Positions 29,482-37,618 of a stretch of DNA of 46,706 bases are shown piece by piece. The position numbers and the translations under genes were made by a program. Origin of the DNA: a virus. The notes beneath the pieces are model-generated. The model had not been told where the DNA came from. It saw only the letters and a program-made list of their open reading frames with translations, and made no database searches. The stretch lies in IMG/VR virus record IMGVR_UViG_3300042356_001329, positions 1-46,706 of that record, one strand, 5' to 3'. Numbering within the stretch: the stretch's first letter is position 1; every line of letters begins with the position of its first letter.

Positions 29482-30189
29482 ATGGCAGCACAAAAAGGTA
29501 TTGGAGTTGTTTTTCATTGCTCAGACTGTGACCCCTATGAAGTGAGGTCTTACGGTTGGGGTGGTGAATGGCCAGGTTCGGACTGCGGTTATCACGCACT
29601 TACCGAAAACGCCAGAAAGTACATCCACGCTCATCCTGAAGAGAACCACACGTTTGAAGACATGATTGCCATGGAGGTGGGAGACGAAGTACTACCAGTA
29701 CTCATTGATTTAGGAAATAAAATAGAATCAGGCTATGAAATAGTAAAAGATGGCGTAATCGATGCCTACCATTGGGTGGATGAAAACGGTTGCAACATAG
29801 CAGTGACTGCAGCAATCTCGGCTGGGGTTATTGCCTATTTTACGCCAGCACAACCCGCAGGTGCAGCAACATCAACCACTCTATCAATTATGGCACAGCC
29901 GCTTCTTTATGTTGCAGATATGGCAACCAAGGCAGTGGCAGTAGCGGCAATGAGCGAAATCATAACGGAAGGATTTTTACTAATACCATTCGTTAGCGAG
30001 AGCATCGACCCCACGCTATTAAAAAACATAATCTCAAACTGTTTAGCCAAAAGTTTAGATTCAGCAGCATTATGGGCAACGCCAGCGGGTGTTGGTATTG
30101 CAATCGGAGCAGCAGTTGCACCTGTTATCGCAGATTTGATATGCAAAAAAACTTGTCCTGAAGGATTTACTAAAGCGTTTAATGCGTAA
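29482..30189 (+). CDS. 235-aa protein with N-terminal Cys/His cluster and several membrane-type segments
   Basis: A GAAGGAAAA SD sequence precedes the ATG. The first 60 residues contain CSDCDPYEV, SDCGYH and HAHPEENH, a plausible zinc site. Downstream are long hydrophobic stretches (about residues 105-130, 140-165 and 195-225, rich in Ala, Ile and Val) that may be membrane helices or buried amphipathic helices. The tail carries two Cys (ICKKTC). I do not recognise a family. A holin-like role is possible in principle but the N-terminal Cys/His region is unlike classical holins. Confidence 0.55.
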   Translation: MAAQKGIGVVFHCSDCDPYEVRSYGWGGEWPGSDCGYHALTENARKYIHAHPEENHTFEDMIAMEVGDEVLPVLIDLGNKIESGYEIVKDGVIDAYHWVDENGCNIAVTAAISAGVIAYFTPAQPAGAATSTTLSIMAQPLLYVADMATKAVAVAAMSEIITEGFLLIPFVSESIDPTLLKNIISNCLAKSLDSAALWATPAGVGIAIGAAVAPVIADLICKKTCPEGFTKAFNA

Positions 30190-30210
30190 TGCAGAATACG
30201 GAGCCTGTAA

Positions 30211-30456
30211 ATGAAAGTTTGGATTGACCAAGATTTATGTACCGGGGACGGTTTATGCGCGGAGATAGCCCCAGATGTATTCGTAATGATGTCGGATGGT
30301 CTTGCCTATGTGCAAGAGAGCGGAAAGATTTATGCGGCAGCAGCGGGCAATTTAGAGGGTTCCGCTGGCCTGGCTTCTTTCTCAGACGACAGAATAGATG
30401 ATGTTGTTGAGGCTGCCGAGGATTGTCCTGGGGAATGCATTTTTATAGAACCCTAA
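30211..30456 (+). CDS. 3Fe-4S-type ferredoxin
   Basis: The 81-aa protein opens with the ferredoxin pattern DLCTGDGLC (C10, C16), followed by APDVF, and ends with DCPGEC (C72, C76). The position normally held by the second Cys of a 4Fe-4S cluster is Asp13, which favours a 3Fe-4S cluster as in actinobacterial ferredoxins that donate electrons to cytochrome P450s. GGAG precedes the ATG. A 20-residue Ala/Gly-rich insertion (about 38-58) lies between the cluster halves. It could supply electrons to a host or phage oxygenase. The phage 2-oxoglutarate enzyme at 36.6-37.4 kb would not normally need one. Confidence 0.85.
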   Translation: MKVWIDQDLCTGDGLCAEIAPDVFVMMSDGLAYVQESGKIYAAAAGNLEGSAGLASFSDDRIDDVVEAAEDCPGECIFIEP

Positions 30457-30483
30457 GTTTCGGTTGAATTATCTTTTAATAGG

Positions 30484-30512
30484 TTGACAACTGGGCAATC
30501 AGCGGGTAGGTT
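30484..30512 (+). promoter_or_regulatory. Consensus promoter giving a leaderless transcript
   Basis: TTGACA (30484-30489), a 17-base spacer and TAGGTT (30507-30512) form a sigma-70/HrdB-type promoter. The expected transcription start, 7-8 bases past the -10 box, falls on the ATG at 30520. There is no SD sequence before that ATG, which supports leaderless translation. Confidence 0.75.
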
Positions 30513-30519
30513 AATCACC

Positions 30520-30903
30520 ATGACCGACACCACAGTAAGCAAATCAAAAAAGAAGTACCCCACGCTTTGCGTTCGTATTAATACTACATTACGCTCCCAC
30601 CTCGACAATGCGGCATTGGTGCATGACATCACAAGAGGTGAGGTTGTCCGTCGGATACTTTCCGAACACTTTAGTAATCCAACATTCGTGACCCGTGATC
30701 GCGACTCGCGCGGGTCACGTATTCCAGCAGGCTATCCAAACGCAGGACAATTTACAGAAACGCCCGACACTAAGCAAGGTCCTTCAGGTCCCTTTACGGA
30801 CTTGTCCCTATTTGCAAAGGGCGCCAACGGACCAGCAGGTCCCTTTACAGATTTGTTCTCAACTGAGAAAGGCTTTACTCAACAAGGAACAACGGGTCCA
30901 TGA
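30520..30903 (+). CDS. 127-aa ribbon-helix-helix-type regulator with GPxGPFTDL repeats
   Basis: I chose ATG 30520 because it coincides with the predicted transcription start; an in-frame TTG further up is part of the -35 box. Residues about 11-50 (LCVRINTTLRSHLDNAAL then RGEVVRRILSEHF) fit a ribbon-helix-helix DNA-binding fold: a short beta strand and two helices. The C-terminal 70 residues are disordered, with two GPxGPFTDL repeats. Leading its own operon, it may be an autoregulator. The fold call is moderate; the target is unknown. Confidence 0.65.
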   Translation: MTDTTVSKSKKKYPTLCVRINTTLRSHLDNAALVHDITRGEVVRRILSEHFSNPTFVTRDRDSRGSRIPAGYPNAGQFTETPDTKQGPSGPFTDLSLFAKGANGPAGPFTDLFSTEKGFTQQGTTGP

Positions 30904-31214
30904 AACGCCTCATATGCCAATCAAAAAGAAAAGACGGGAACCAATGCAAAGGAAATGCAATGGGAGCCACTTACTTCTGCTACGTGCATCAAGACTCCAG
31001 AGACCCAATAACGTACAGAGACCCAATGATAGAAGCATTTCGCGAAATGAATAACTCAATAACATCCCTTATTGACTGGCACTACCGCACAGGCGGAGAC
31101 ATCTCTAGATATTTCGGAAACTACACCCCACCCCCAGGGAAAAACCCCTACCGCAAACGACCAAATTCAAACAAACGCTACACACCCCCAATGAGAAAGA
31201 AATATCATGACTAA
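30900..31214 (+). CDS. 104-aa protein with N-terminal zinc-knuckle-like motif
   Basis: The start overlaps the upstream stop (ATGA). Residues 6-30 contain CQSKRKDGNQCKGNA then FCYVHQ, a C-x9-C-x8-9-C-x2-H pattern found in many small phage and plasmid proteins and likely zinc-binding. The C-terminus is basic and Pro-rich. Function unknown; nucleic-acid binding is plausible. Confidence 0.6.
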   Translation: MKRLICQSKRKDGNQCKGNAMGATYFCYVHQDSRDPITYRDPMIEAFREMNNSITSLIDWHYRTGGDISRYFGNYTPPPGKNPYRKRPNSNKRYTPPMRKKYHD

Positions 31215-31428
31215 CAGAGACACCCACGACATCCTTGCTTACGAACAAGAACAACAAAATAGCGGAATCAACATTCAAATCAACACTCTAATTGATGCAA
31301 TGATTGATGCAGAGAAATGTTTGTTTCATAATAGTGACGCAAACCTCATGACGAACTCACTTGAAAATTCTGAAATCATAATCAAAGACCCATTCATCTG
31401 GCGTGGATGCCACCCCATTACGTCATAA
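31207..31428 (+). CDS. Hypothetical 73-aa protein
   Basis: It overlaps the upstream gene by eight bases and is the last gene of this + strand operon. Composition is ordinary, with a helical middle (INTLIDAMIDAEKCLF). No domain is recognised. It ends 32 bases before the convergent HNH gene. Confidence 0.5.
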   Translation: MTNRDTHDILAYEQEQQNSGINIQINTLIDAMIDAEKCLFHNSDANLMTNSLENSEIIIKDPFIWRGCHPITS

Positions 31429-31460
31429 AATATTGGTTAATAAAATTTTTCTATAGAGCA

Positions 31461-31943
31461 TTAGTCATTGGTCGTTTTATATTTATTTCTTCTGCGTATA
31501 TTAATTTTATTTCTATTGTTTTTATGATACTCATTGCTTGCTTTATTAGAACAATATTTGCACACCCTATGTCCACTGCTCCTATGATAAGTATTTTCAA
31601 TGGAGTATTCGCGTGAACATGTTCCACAATGTGTTTTTACTTGATTTCGATGTCTTTTTTTCCCAATCATGTCATCGACATTTCCTTGATTATCAGAAAC
31701 AAATAAATGACTTGGATTTACACATGATGGATTATCGCATGAATGGCAAACAAAAATATCACTGAATATTTCCCCATTAAGTAATGACCATGAGATACGA
31801 GATGCCGTGACTGTCTTCCCATTTAATTTAAAATTACCGTATCCACGAGAATTTTTTCCAGCAATCCATTCCCAGCATTCACTTTCTGTTTTTTTATCTA
31901 CTTTTGCCCAAAATCTTTTTAGTTGTTCATCTGTAAGTTTCAT
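31461..31943 (-). CDS. HNH endonuclease (homing-type), copy A
   Basis: The 160-aa product has an N-terminal FWAKVDKKTESECWEW module, then the HNH_3 signature VCHSCDNPSCVNPSHLF with the following DDM and KR. The C-terminal half contains a second Cys4-type ribbon (THCGTC, VCKYC). Such enzymes cut DNA at specific sites and are usually free-standing homing endonucleases in phages. Its start overlaps the stop of copy B by four bases. The proteins are clear paralogues (FWAKV, GYG.F.LN, CH.C.NP.C.NP.HL shared). The SD is weak, so translation may be coupled. Confidence 0.9.
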   Translation of the reverse strand: MKLTDEQLKRFWAKVDKKTESECWEWIAGKNSRGYGNFKLNGKTVTASRISWSLLNGEIFSDIFVCHSCDNPSCVNPSHLFVSDNQGNVDDMIGKKRHRNQVKTHCGTCSREYSIENTYHRSSGHRVCKYCSNKASNEYHKNNRNKINIRRRNKYKTTND

Positions 31944-32434
31944 TTGATTTCTTTAGTGTCCGTGTGGAAACTTTCTGTTGTGTGAATTTTAATTTTTGTA
32001 AAAATTCTACGTTTTCTTTCAGCATCACGTTTGCAAGACCTACAAACACGAGTAATCCCGCGGCCTTTTCGATCCCGAAGAAATGTATTTTCTTGATTAA
32101 ACTCATGCCCATTTTTACAATGTGTTTTTGACTGTTCAAAATGACGCATTTCACGAACGGATTGCTTCATATTGTCACTGCTTGTTCCGGCGTAAAGGTG
32201 ATTTGGGTTTATACAGGGAGGGTTGTTGCATGTGTGACAAATCATAAGTCCGTCTGGTATTTCACCCTTGTGGATTATGTAACTAATTCGGTGCGTTGAT
32301 TTGGCAATTTTATTTAGAGCAAACTGCCCATATCCCTTACTGCTTGTTGCCGCCGTCCATTCCCAGCATCCGTTATCCGCTTCTTTATTTACTTTTGCCC
32401 AAAACTTTTTTGATTGTTCTTCTGTAAGTTCCAT
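31940..32434 (-). CDS. HNH endonuclease (homing-type), copy B
   Basis: The 164-aa paralogue of copy A has ICHTCNNPPCINPNHLY as the HNH core and a C-terminal zinc ribbon (THCKNGHEF, VCRSCKRD). GAGGG precedes the ATG. The pair is probably a recent tandem duplication that then diverged. Both look intact. They sit between the + strand regulator operon and the - strand accessory island, a typical place for homing genes. Confidence 0.9.
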   Translation of the reverse strand: MELTEEQSKKFWAKVNKEADNGCWEWTAATSSKGYGQFALNKIAKSTHRISYIIHKGEIPDGLMICHTCNNPPCINPNHLYAGTSSDNMKQSVREMRHFEQSKTHCKNGHEFNQENTFLRDRKGRGITRVCRSCKRDAERKRRIFTKIKIHTTESFHTDTKEIK

Positions 32435-32467
32435 GTTTCCCTCTATGGTGTTTTGAGTTACTTCAAC

Positions 32468-33109
32468 TTATTCCGTATCAATTATGTCAATACCATACTC
32501 ATACCTATCATCGTCTGAGGTGCGCCATTTATCAGCGTCCTCCACATCCCACAGGCGAGTGTTAATGAGTCTTTCGATGAGTGTTCCGTCTTTGGTGGTG
32601 AACGACGGGTCAAACAGTCTTACCCTGTTGTTGGGTTGGATAGCGAAGTTGCCGTCGTTCCTGAGGATTACATGGCCGCATTTGTGTTGACCGGGGTTTT
32701 CGCTGAAACCTGCGTTGATTTGGTTGGCATCAGGGGAGTGCCAGTCAAGAGTGAATAGGTATTTGCCGTTAACAAATTCGCCTGACCGAGCAACATAGGT
32801 CATTCGCATATGGCGCATTGCTTCAAACTCTGTAACAGAGATTTGTGAACTAAAAGAGTTCCACAGAACTAAATCATGAATATCTACTTCGGGTACACCT
32901 GGTTCGGCACAAAACGCTGAAATGGGCATTCTCCACCAAACAGCACCATCTTCCATCAAGAAATGAAATAACGGTGACCGACCCTGCATTGAGGCCACGC
33001 CAAAAATCATGCAAGGAAAATATTGGTCGTGTGAGTCAACCTGGTTACGAAGATAGTTACCTCGTACATAACATTCGATTGCAGGTATGTTTGCGTTTAG
33101 TTCGGGCAT
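32468..33109 (-). CDS. Hypothetical 213-aa phage protein
   Basis: The start at 33109 is supported by AAAGGAG nine bases upstream; a longer frame reaches further but its first 24 residues lack an SD site and run into the leader. The protein is globular and beta-rich, with many Trp, Tyr and Phe (VWWRMPISAF, YLFTLDWHSPD). No enzyme motif is apparent. It probably shares the promoter of the accessory island. I cannot assign a role. Confidence 0.6.
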   Translation of the reverse strand: MPELNANIPAIECYVRGNYLRNQVDSHDQYFPCMIFGVASMQGRSPLFHFLMEDGAVWWRMPISAFCAEPGVPEVDIHDLVLWNSFSSQISVTEFEAMRHMRMTYVARSGEFVNGKYLFTLDWHSPDANQINAGFSENPGQHKCGHVILRNDGNFAIQPNNRVRLFDPSFTTKDGTLIERLINTRLWDVEDADKWRTSDDDRYEYGIDIIDTE

Positions 33110-33152
33110 TTTTATTACTCCTTTATTGACATTGCTATATCTTTTGAAATAA

Positions 33153-33659
33153 CTATTTGTGTGCACTCCAACGAACATCATTATTGACTGTATTCACTAG
33201 CACATTTTTGAAATTGTTGCGCTCTAAGGTCCATCGCATATCGCGAGCACCAATATTTGCATAGTATTCCCAATCACGAATTGGGTTTTCATCAATTGCG
33301 GAATGAGGGAATCTGCCTTCACCGGCAGCAGTGCCAATGAAGATTCCGCCTGGTTTCAAGTTTTTGTAAGTCATTTCTACGATTCTTCGCCACTCTTGAG
33401 CATGTTCGAAAACTTCGCAGCAAACAATTATGTCTACTGGTTCTGGGGCTAGCCAATATGCGGAATCCGCTATTAGGTCAACGCCAGGGCCTGTTTGTAT
33501 ATCAACGCCACAGTAGTTTTCGGCATCATTGAAAATTGTTCTAATAGTGCCGTTAATGTTTAGGCTACCAATTTCAATAACTCTATAGTTATCGTTCGGG
33601 TGAACTTCTTTCCATTTTTTGAATGAACTTTCTACCCAGTCAAATACTTCAGCGTGCAT
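33153..33659 (-). CDS. Class I SAM-dependent methyltransferase
   Basis: The 168-aa protein shows motif I as VIEIGSLNINGT, an acidic second motif in CGVDIQTGPGVD, and the post-motif CCEVFEHAQEW with LKPGGIFIG, as in Methyltransf_11 proteins. The glycine-rich loop is shorter than usual. GGGGAGAG lies just before the ATG, and it overlaps the glycosyltransferase gene by 11 bases, so they are translated together. The substrate is probably a sugar or small molecule. Confidence 0.8.
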   Translation of the reverse strand: MHAEVFDWVESSFKKWKEVHPNDNYRVIEIGSLNINGTIRTIFNDAENYCGVDIQTGPGVDLIADSAYWLAPEPVDIIVCCEVFEHAQEWRRIVEMTYKNLKPGGIFIGTAAGEGRFPHSAIDENPIRDWEYYANIGARDMRWTLERNNFKNVLVNTVNNDVRWSAHK

Positions 33660-35415
33660 TGTTCTCTCCCCATTTCATAATGAAACGTTTTTTGTCTTCT
33701 TCAACAATATTTTCAAAGTCTTCTGGTGGATTTGTCTTTATGGTCATGCTATCTGCATGGACGCAGTGTGTTTTGTGTGAAATAACAGTTTTGTATGGCG
33801 TATTATGATTTACCCAATTAACTAAATCGTCGTCGCCGTACCACCACTTGTACCCTTCATCGAACGACCATGCTTTGACGAGTTCTGAACGTAGAACCAT
33901 AGCGAAACCAGCCATGCCACCAGTGCCGTCATATCGTGAACGACAAGTATCAAAAACTTGCTTATCTTCAGTCATTTCAATTTCTGTATAGTTGGGGCAA
34001 ACTAGACCAATGTTTTTGTTTCTGTCTAAGGTTTCACAAAGTGAACTAATACATGAGACATCTAGCCGCACATCGTCGTTCAAGAATGCTATATGGTTTT
34101 TTCTACCAACAGTATTCATACCTAAATTCCATAAATACTGGATTCCTTTGCCTTCTTCGGCAGTAAAAAATTGAATAGATTCATTGATTTCTAAGTCGTA
34201 TGGCAATTCTAGAAGATTGTCAAATACGTGAGGTCCATCGGCAACTACGCATATTTTGCCAACTTTTTTATCGATGCATAAATCTTGCAATAAAGCAATA
34301 AGTCCTTCAAAATTACTTTTTGTTGGTATAACAACATTGACGCAAGTTTTTGCGCTCTCATACCAGTATTGATTATCTAGAAGACGTTCATCTTCGGGAT
34401 GAAAACTCAGCGCTTCTAAACCATGCTTGATTGCTTCATCGTATAGGCCTAGACGATAAGCGCTGATCGCTGCAAGGTCATGCGGCAAATATCCCCATGA
34501 TTTTGCTTCATTAAGATATAACGACCCTCGTTCAGTAATCGCTAGGGTACGTTTGGCGGCCCAGTAACATCCTTCCCATTTGGAAGTATCAAAACAATGT
34601 TGTGCTAGGTCAAGCCATGGTTCCCGACCTTCTGGATATTCGGCACATGCTCGCAGAAGCCAAAATTCTGCTTTATGTGGATGCATTATTGCGAGGAATC
34701 GCATTGAATAAGCACGTTCTGCATTCCAGTTGGAATCCTTCATTACTAGATGGCGTTCAAATAGTTTTGTTGCTTCTTCGTATCTGTTGTTAAAAAACAG
34801 TTCTCGTGCTGTGTAGTAGGTTTGCCGACCATTTTCTGGATCGTCTTCTATGTCTTGCAGTAATAGGGGGAGGTAGGAACTTCGTGATTTAGTTTGGTCT
34901 GGGAAATGATGTATTTGAAATTCGTTAGTGAAGTGGTGGCGTTCTTCCCCACTTGTTTGTACGTTGACTTCGTGACATGCGCCTTTCCATCTGAACATTT
35001 GGCGTCTAACTATTTTGTCTCCATGATAAACCAGGCCCGGGCTTCCGTCTTCTAGCCAATTCCAGGTATATGAGTAACGTACTCGTGTTGCCCAATCTGG
35101 TGCATTTTTTAATGCGGTAGTCCAGTCACCTAGTAATTGTTCATCTAAATCTAGGTTGATTATCCATGCATCAACATCTGGTAGTAAATCAAGTAAATGA
35201 TTTCGTGCGTTAGCAAAATGCCATGGATTGAACGTTTGTTCAAATACGCTAATGCCACATTCTTTGGCTATTGAAACAGTGTTATCCGTTGAGCCAGTAT
35301 CGAGAAGGAATATGCCATCTGCACCCTTGGCACTTTCTACCCAAGTTTTAACATACTTTTCTTCATTCTTGGCAATAGATGCAACAAAAATTGGTTTACT
35401 CATATCGCTCATCAT
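33649..35415 (-). CDS. Double family-2-type glycosyltransferase with central helical-repeat region
   Basis: Residues about 5-95 are a GT2 domain: FVASIAKNEEKYV, DTGSTDNT and the catalytic-type NLDLDEQL. Residues about 170-350 are helical with TPR-like character (ARELFFNNRYEEATKLFERH). Residues about 360-560 form a second glycosyltransferase domain with VNVVIPTK, VADGP and FLNDDVRLD. The two domains may add different sugars. The upstream SD is weak and a start at MSKPIF, four codons in, is possible. Phages use such enzymes to glycosylate their DNA or virion or to alter host surface glycans. Confidence 0.85.
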   Translation of the reverse strand: MMSDMSKPIFVASIAKNEEKYVKTWVESAKGADGIFLLDTGSTDNTVSIAKECGISVFEQTFNPWHFANARNHLLDLLPDVDAWIINLDLDEQLLGDWTTALKNAPDWATRVRYSYTWNWLEDGSPGLVYHGDKIVRRQMFRWKGACHEVNVQTSGEERHHFTNEFQIHHFPDQTKSRSSYLPLLLQDIEDDPENGRQTYYTARELFFNNRYEEATKLFERHLVMKDSNWNAERAYSMRFLAIMHPHKAEFWLLRACAEYPEGREPWLDLAQHCFDTSKWEGCYWAAKRTLAITERGSLYLNEAKSWGYLPHDLAAISAYRLGLYDEAIKHGLEALSFHPEDERLLDNQYWYESAKTCVNVVIPTKSNFEGLIALLQDLCIDKKVGKICVVADGPHVFDNLLELPYDLEINESIQFFTAEEGKGIQYLWNLGMNTVGRKNHIAFLNDDVRLDVSCISSLCETLDRNKNIGLVCPNYTEIEMTEDKQVFDTCRSRYDGTGGMAGFAMVLRSELVKAWSFDEGYKWWYGDDDLVNWVNHNTPYKTVISHKTHCVHADSMTIKTNPPEDFENIVEEDKKRFIMKWGENNAR

Positions 35416-35442
35416 AATATAAATATCTAAACAATTTTTCTT

Positions 35443-35931
35443 TTATGGCAAATCTATTTTTAAATGTTCTTTATTGAGTAGGCGAGTTGTTTCTGGAGCA
35501 TAATGTGCTGGTTCTGCCAATTCCCATGCTTTGTCGTAATCTAACCATCCCCAGATATCAACATTAATAAATTCTGGTACTTCGGGTTGGGCAGCAAAAA
35601 GAACTAAACCTTTTCCTAATTGATGTTTCCGCACTGCGACAGTGTTTCCTTTGCGTACACGTCGTACTTCAATGTTTCTGCCGACATCGGGAACATTTCG
35701 ATATTTATTATGTTCTTCTTTTGACCATACATGCCCACTCCAAAAACGATTAGTTGCTTTGGCTACGGCGAGTTCACAAATAGCAGATGCGACTGTTGCC
35801 GTTCTATCGTCTTCCATTAATTCTTTTTTATAATGTGGAGCATCTTGTTTTCCCCAATTTGCAGCAAACCTTGCTATGCCAACATTGCACGCATGCACGT
35901 ATTCCCAGGGTTCAAGAGTGATAATGGTCAT
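35443..35931 (-). CDS. 162-aa phage protein, possible PD-(D/E)XK-like fold
   Basis: I placed the start at ATG 35931 because the protein sequence becomes well ordered there; 31 upstream codons would overlap the divergent + strand gene. Core features are ICELAVAKATN, PDVGRNIEVRRVR, then FINVDIWGWLD. A conserved-looking Glu, a Asp...ExR pair and a following strand recall restriction-endonuclease-like nucleases, but the Lys is replaced by Arg. This is a tentative fold guess only. It lies 27 bases upstream of the glycosyltransferase gene in the same direction. Confidence 0.55.
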   Translation of the reverse strand: MTIITLEPWEYVHACNVGIARFAANWGKQDAPHYKKELMEDDRTATVASAICELAVAKATNRFWSGHVWSKEEHNKYRNVPDVGRNIEVRRVRKGNTVAVRKHQLGKGLVLFAAQPEVPEFINVDIWGWLDYDKAWELAEPAHYAPETTRLLNKEHLKIDLP

Positions 35932-35974
35932 ATATAAATTCCGTTTCGTAACGTGATGGCAATATGAGTTCAAG

Positions 35975-35980
35975 TATAAT
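35975..35980 (+). promoter_or_regulatory. -10 box for leaderless methyltransferase gene
   Basis: A perfect TATAAT ends six bases before ATG 35987, so the expected start of transcription is the A of the start codon. The -35 region is poor (GTGATG with a 16-base spacer). On the other strand, TATACT in the same 55-bp gap could serve the divergent gene, giving a compact bidirectional promoter. Confidence 0.55.
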
Positions 35981-35986
35981 TGAAAG

Positions 35987-36625
35987 ATGTTAGAAAAGCA
36001 CCTAAAATCATCTAGTGAACGCAAGTTTTCTGGCGTTTACACAGATTCTGATATTGCGGTGTTAATGAACTATGGGCGCGTAAGTAGTAACAGATATAAA
36101 AATAGACAAATAATGCATGACCCAATGTTTTTGAATGCAATGCGCATGCTCATTGACCACGAACGGCCTTCATATGTAATGGAATTCGGTACTTTTGATG
36201 GTGGCCTATCTGAGTACATGAGCGATACTGCTAAAAATATTAATCATGACATGAAGATCATTTCGTACGACATCGATTTTTTGAGAAATGTTATTCAGGA
36301 ACCAATTAGTGATGTTGAGTTAGTTCAACTTGATATTTTTGACATCAAAAATTATTTAACAGTTAATCACGAAATGATCGCAAATCTTGATGGACCAAAA
36401 TTTGTTATTGACGATGTTGGAATTAACACAATTGAGTTATTGGAAGCGATTGACCCATATTTAAAAAAGGGAGATCATTTCATCTGTTGTCATACTTTGA
36501 ATAAAGATACACATGACGGAATTTTAAACCACATAGGTGATAGTTATTCTATAAATACCTATGCTTGCGATATGTTTGGTGAGAACTTCATAGAAAATCC
36601 AAACGGATTTCTAGTAAAAAACTAA
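35987..36625 (+). CDS. CmcI-like SAM-dependent methyltransferase
   Basis: The 212-aa protein has VMEFGTFDGGLSEYM as motif I, IISYDID as the acidic motif and KFVIDDVG with YLKKGDHFICCHT further on. This arrangement resembles the cephalosporin-hydroxylase/rhamnosyl O-methyltransferase (CmcI) group, which methylates hydroxyls of sugars or antibiotics. It is the only + strand gene in the accessory island and overlaps the convergent oxygenase gene by four bases at the 3' ends. A shared pathway with the glycosyltransferase is likely but inferred. Confidence 0.7.
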   Translation: MLEKHLKSSSERKFSGVYTDSDIAVLMNYGRVSSNRYKNRQIMHDPMFLNAMRMLIDHERPSYVMEFGTFDGGLSEYMSDTAKNINHDMKIISYDIDFLRNVIQEPISDVELVQLDIFDIKNYLTVNHEMIANLDGPKFVIDDVGINTIELLEAIDPYLKKGDHFICCHTLNKDTHDGILNHIGDSYSINTYACDMFGENFIENPNGFLVKN

Positions 36626-37446
36626 AAAGTTGTCTTAACAATATAATGTTCTTTGTCGGCAATCTTATAAATATCGTGCTGATGAGGCATGGAACGTCTA
36701 ACCATCACTCTTTTCAACCATCTATCATTGCCATCATAATTAGGAACGAATGGTGTTCTCCCGTGAACAACTTTCCAATTTTCAATAATGGCAATATTAC
36801 CAGTAGATAATACAAAAGCCTGCTTGCAACTTTCTATGGCAGAAGAAAGAACTTCCAAAGCGTGATTCGCGTCCTTGTTGAGTCCATTCATCAAAACGCG
36901 ATCATAAGCCATCGACGTGCCATTATTAAAAAATACTGCAGTTTTAATTAAAGAGTCTTTCTGATTCGAATTTTGAAAACTCTTATCTAATGTTGTTGTA
37001 AACATCGGTTGATGCAAAATATCAATAGTTTCTTGATCCATGCCATATAAAATATCATCAAGAATTGCATAAGTTGTTTCAGCACGCTCATCTCCACGAA
37101 CACAAAGAAGAATTACATACTGTGGACGCCAAGGATGAAAAGCAGTCTCAGTATGCATCTCCAAAGTAGCCAAAGATGAAGAAGAAATTTGTTCACTTTC
37201 ATTTTTCTTTATTGGAAAAAGATTCTGAACAATAGCGCCATCCTGTTCCTGAATAAAACCATAAGGTTTACCCCATGCCTCGCAAAATCTAATTAACGAA
37301 GAATCAATTAGACGAAGATTATCTGAATCCCAAAACTTCGTACCGTACTCAAGCAACGTCGGCGTTTTAATATCATGCATTAACTCCGCAACAGAAGGAG
37401 AGTCCTTGTGGCATTTAAAGTCAATGATCTGTAAGCCTGCACCCAC
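36622..37446 (-). CDS. VioC/AsnO-type Fe(II)/2-oxoglutarate-dependent oxygenase
   Basis: The 274-aa protein matches the clavaminate-synthase-like amino-acid hydroxylase group: the iron triad is H98-x-E100 in LEMHTETAFHPWRPQY and H228 in VVHGRTPF, and R242, 14 residues after H228, is the 2-oxoglutarate-binding Arg, with the family's typical DRWLKRVMVR context. The best-known relatives hydroxylate the beta-carbon of free Arg or Asn. The start is GTG 37446, six bases after AGGA, two bases from the upstream gene; ATG at codon 24 is an alternative but would shorten the fold. All key residues are present, so it is probably active. The substrate cannot be told. Confidence 0.85.
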   Translation of the reverse strand: MGAGLQIIDFKCHKDSPSVAELMHDIKTPTLLEYGTKFWDSDNLRLIDSSLIRFCEAWGKPYGFIQEQDGAIVQNLFPIKKNESEQISSSSLATLEMHTETAFHPWRPQYVILLCVRGDERAETTYAILDDILYGMDQETIDILHQPMFTTTLDKSFQNSNQKDSLIKTAVFFNNGTSMAYDRVLMNGLNKDANHALEVLSSAIESCKQAFVLSTGNIAIIENWKVVHGRTPFVPNYDGNDRWLKRVMVRRSMPHQHDIYKIADKEHYIVKTTF

Positions 37447-37447
37447 T

Positions 37448-37618
37448 TCATTTTCCTACGTCTCTCAACACCAACAACTCCACATACTCCCTAATACTCA
37501 ACCCATACCCCTCAGCCTGCGCCAACACCAACCTCTTAAAATCAGCAGACACCTTCAACGACAAAGACGCACGATCCCCAACCGGAACAACCGGAGGCCT
37601 ACCCGTCAACCGCTTCAT
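37448..37618 (-). CDS. 56-aa ribbon-helix-helix protein
   Basis: The 57-codon frame starts inside the preceding gene's stop (ATGA overlap). RASLSLKVSADFKRL followed by GYGLSIREYVELLVL gives the beta strand and two helices of a ribbon-helix-helix DNA-binding protein, with a basic Pro-rich arm in front. Probably a small repressor or partition-type regulator tied to the replication genes upstream of it. Confidence 0.7.
   Translation of the reverse strand: MKRLTGRPPVVPVGDRASLSLKVSADFKRLVLAQAEGYGLSIREYVELLVLRDVGK

Noticed and set aside
31407-31616. 69-aa hydrophobic + strand frame
   Set aside because: It lies antisense to the C-terminal part of a clear HNH gene and has no SD site.
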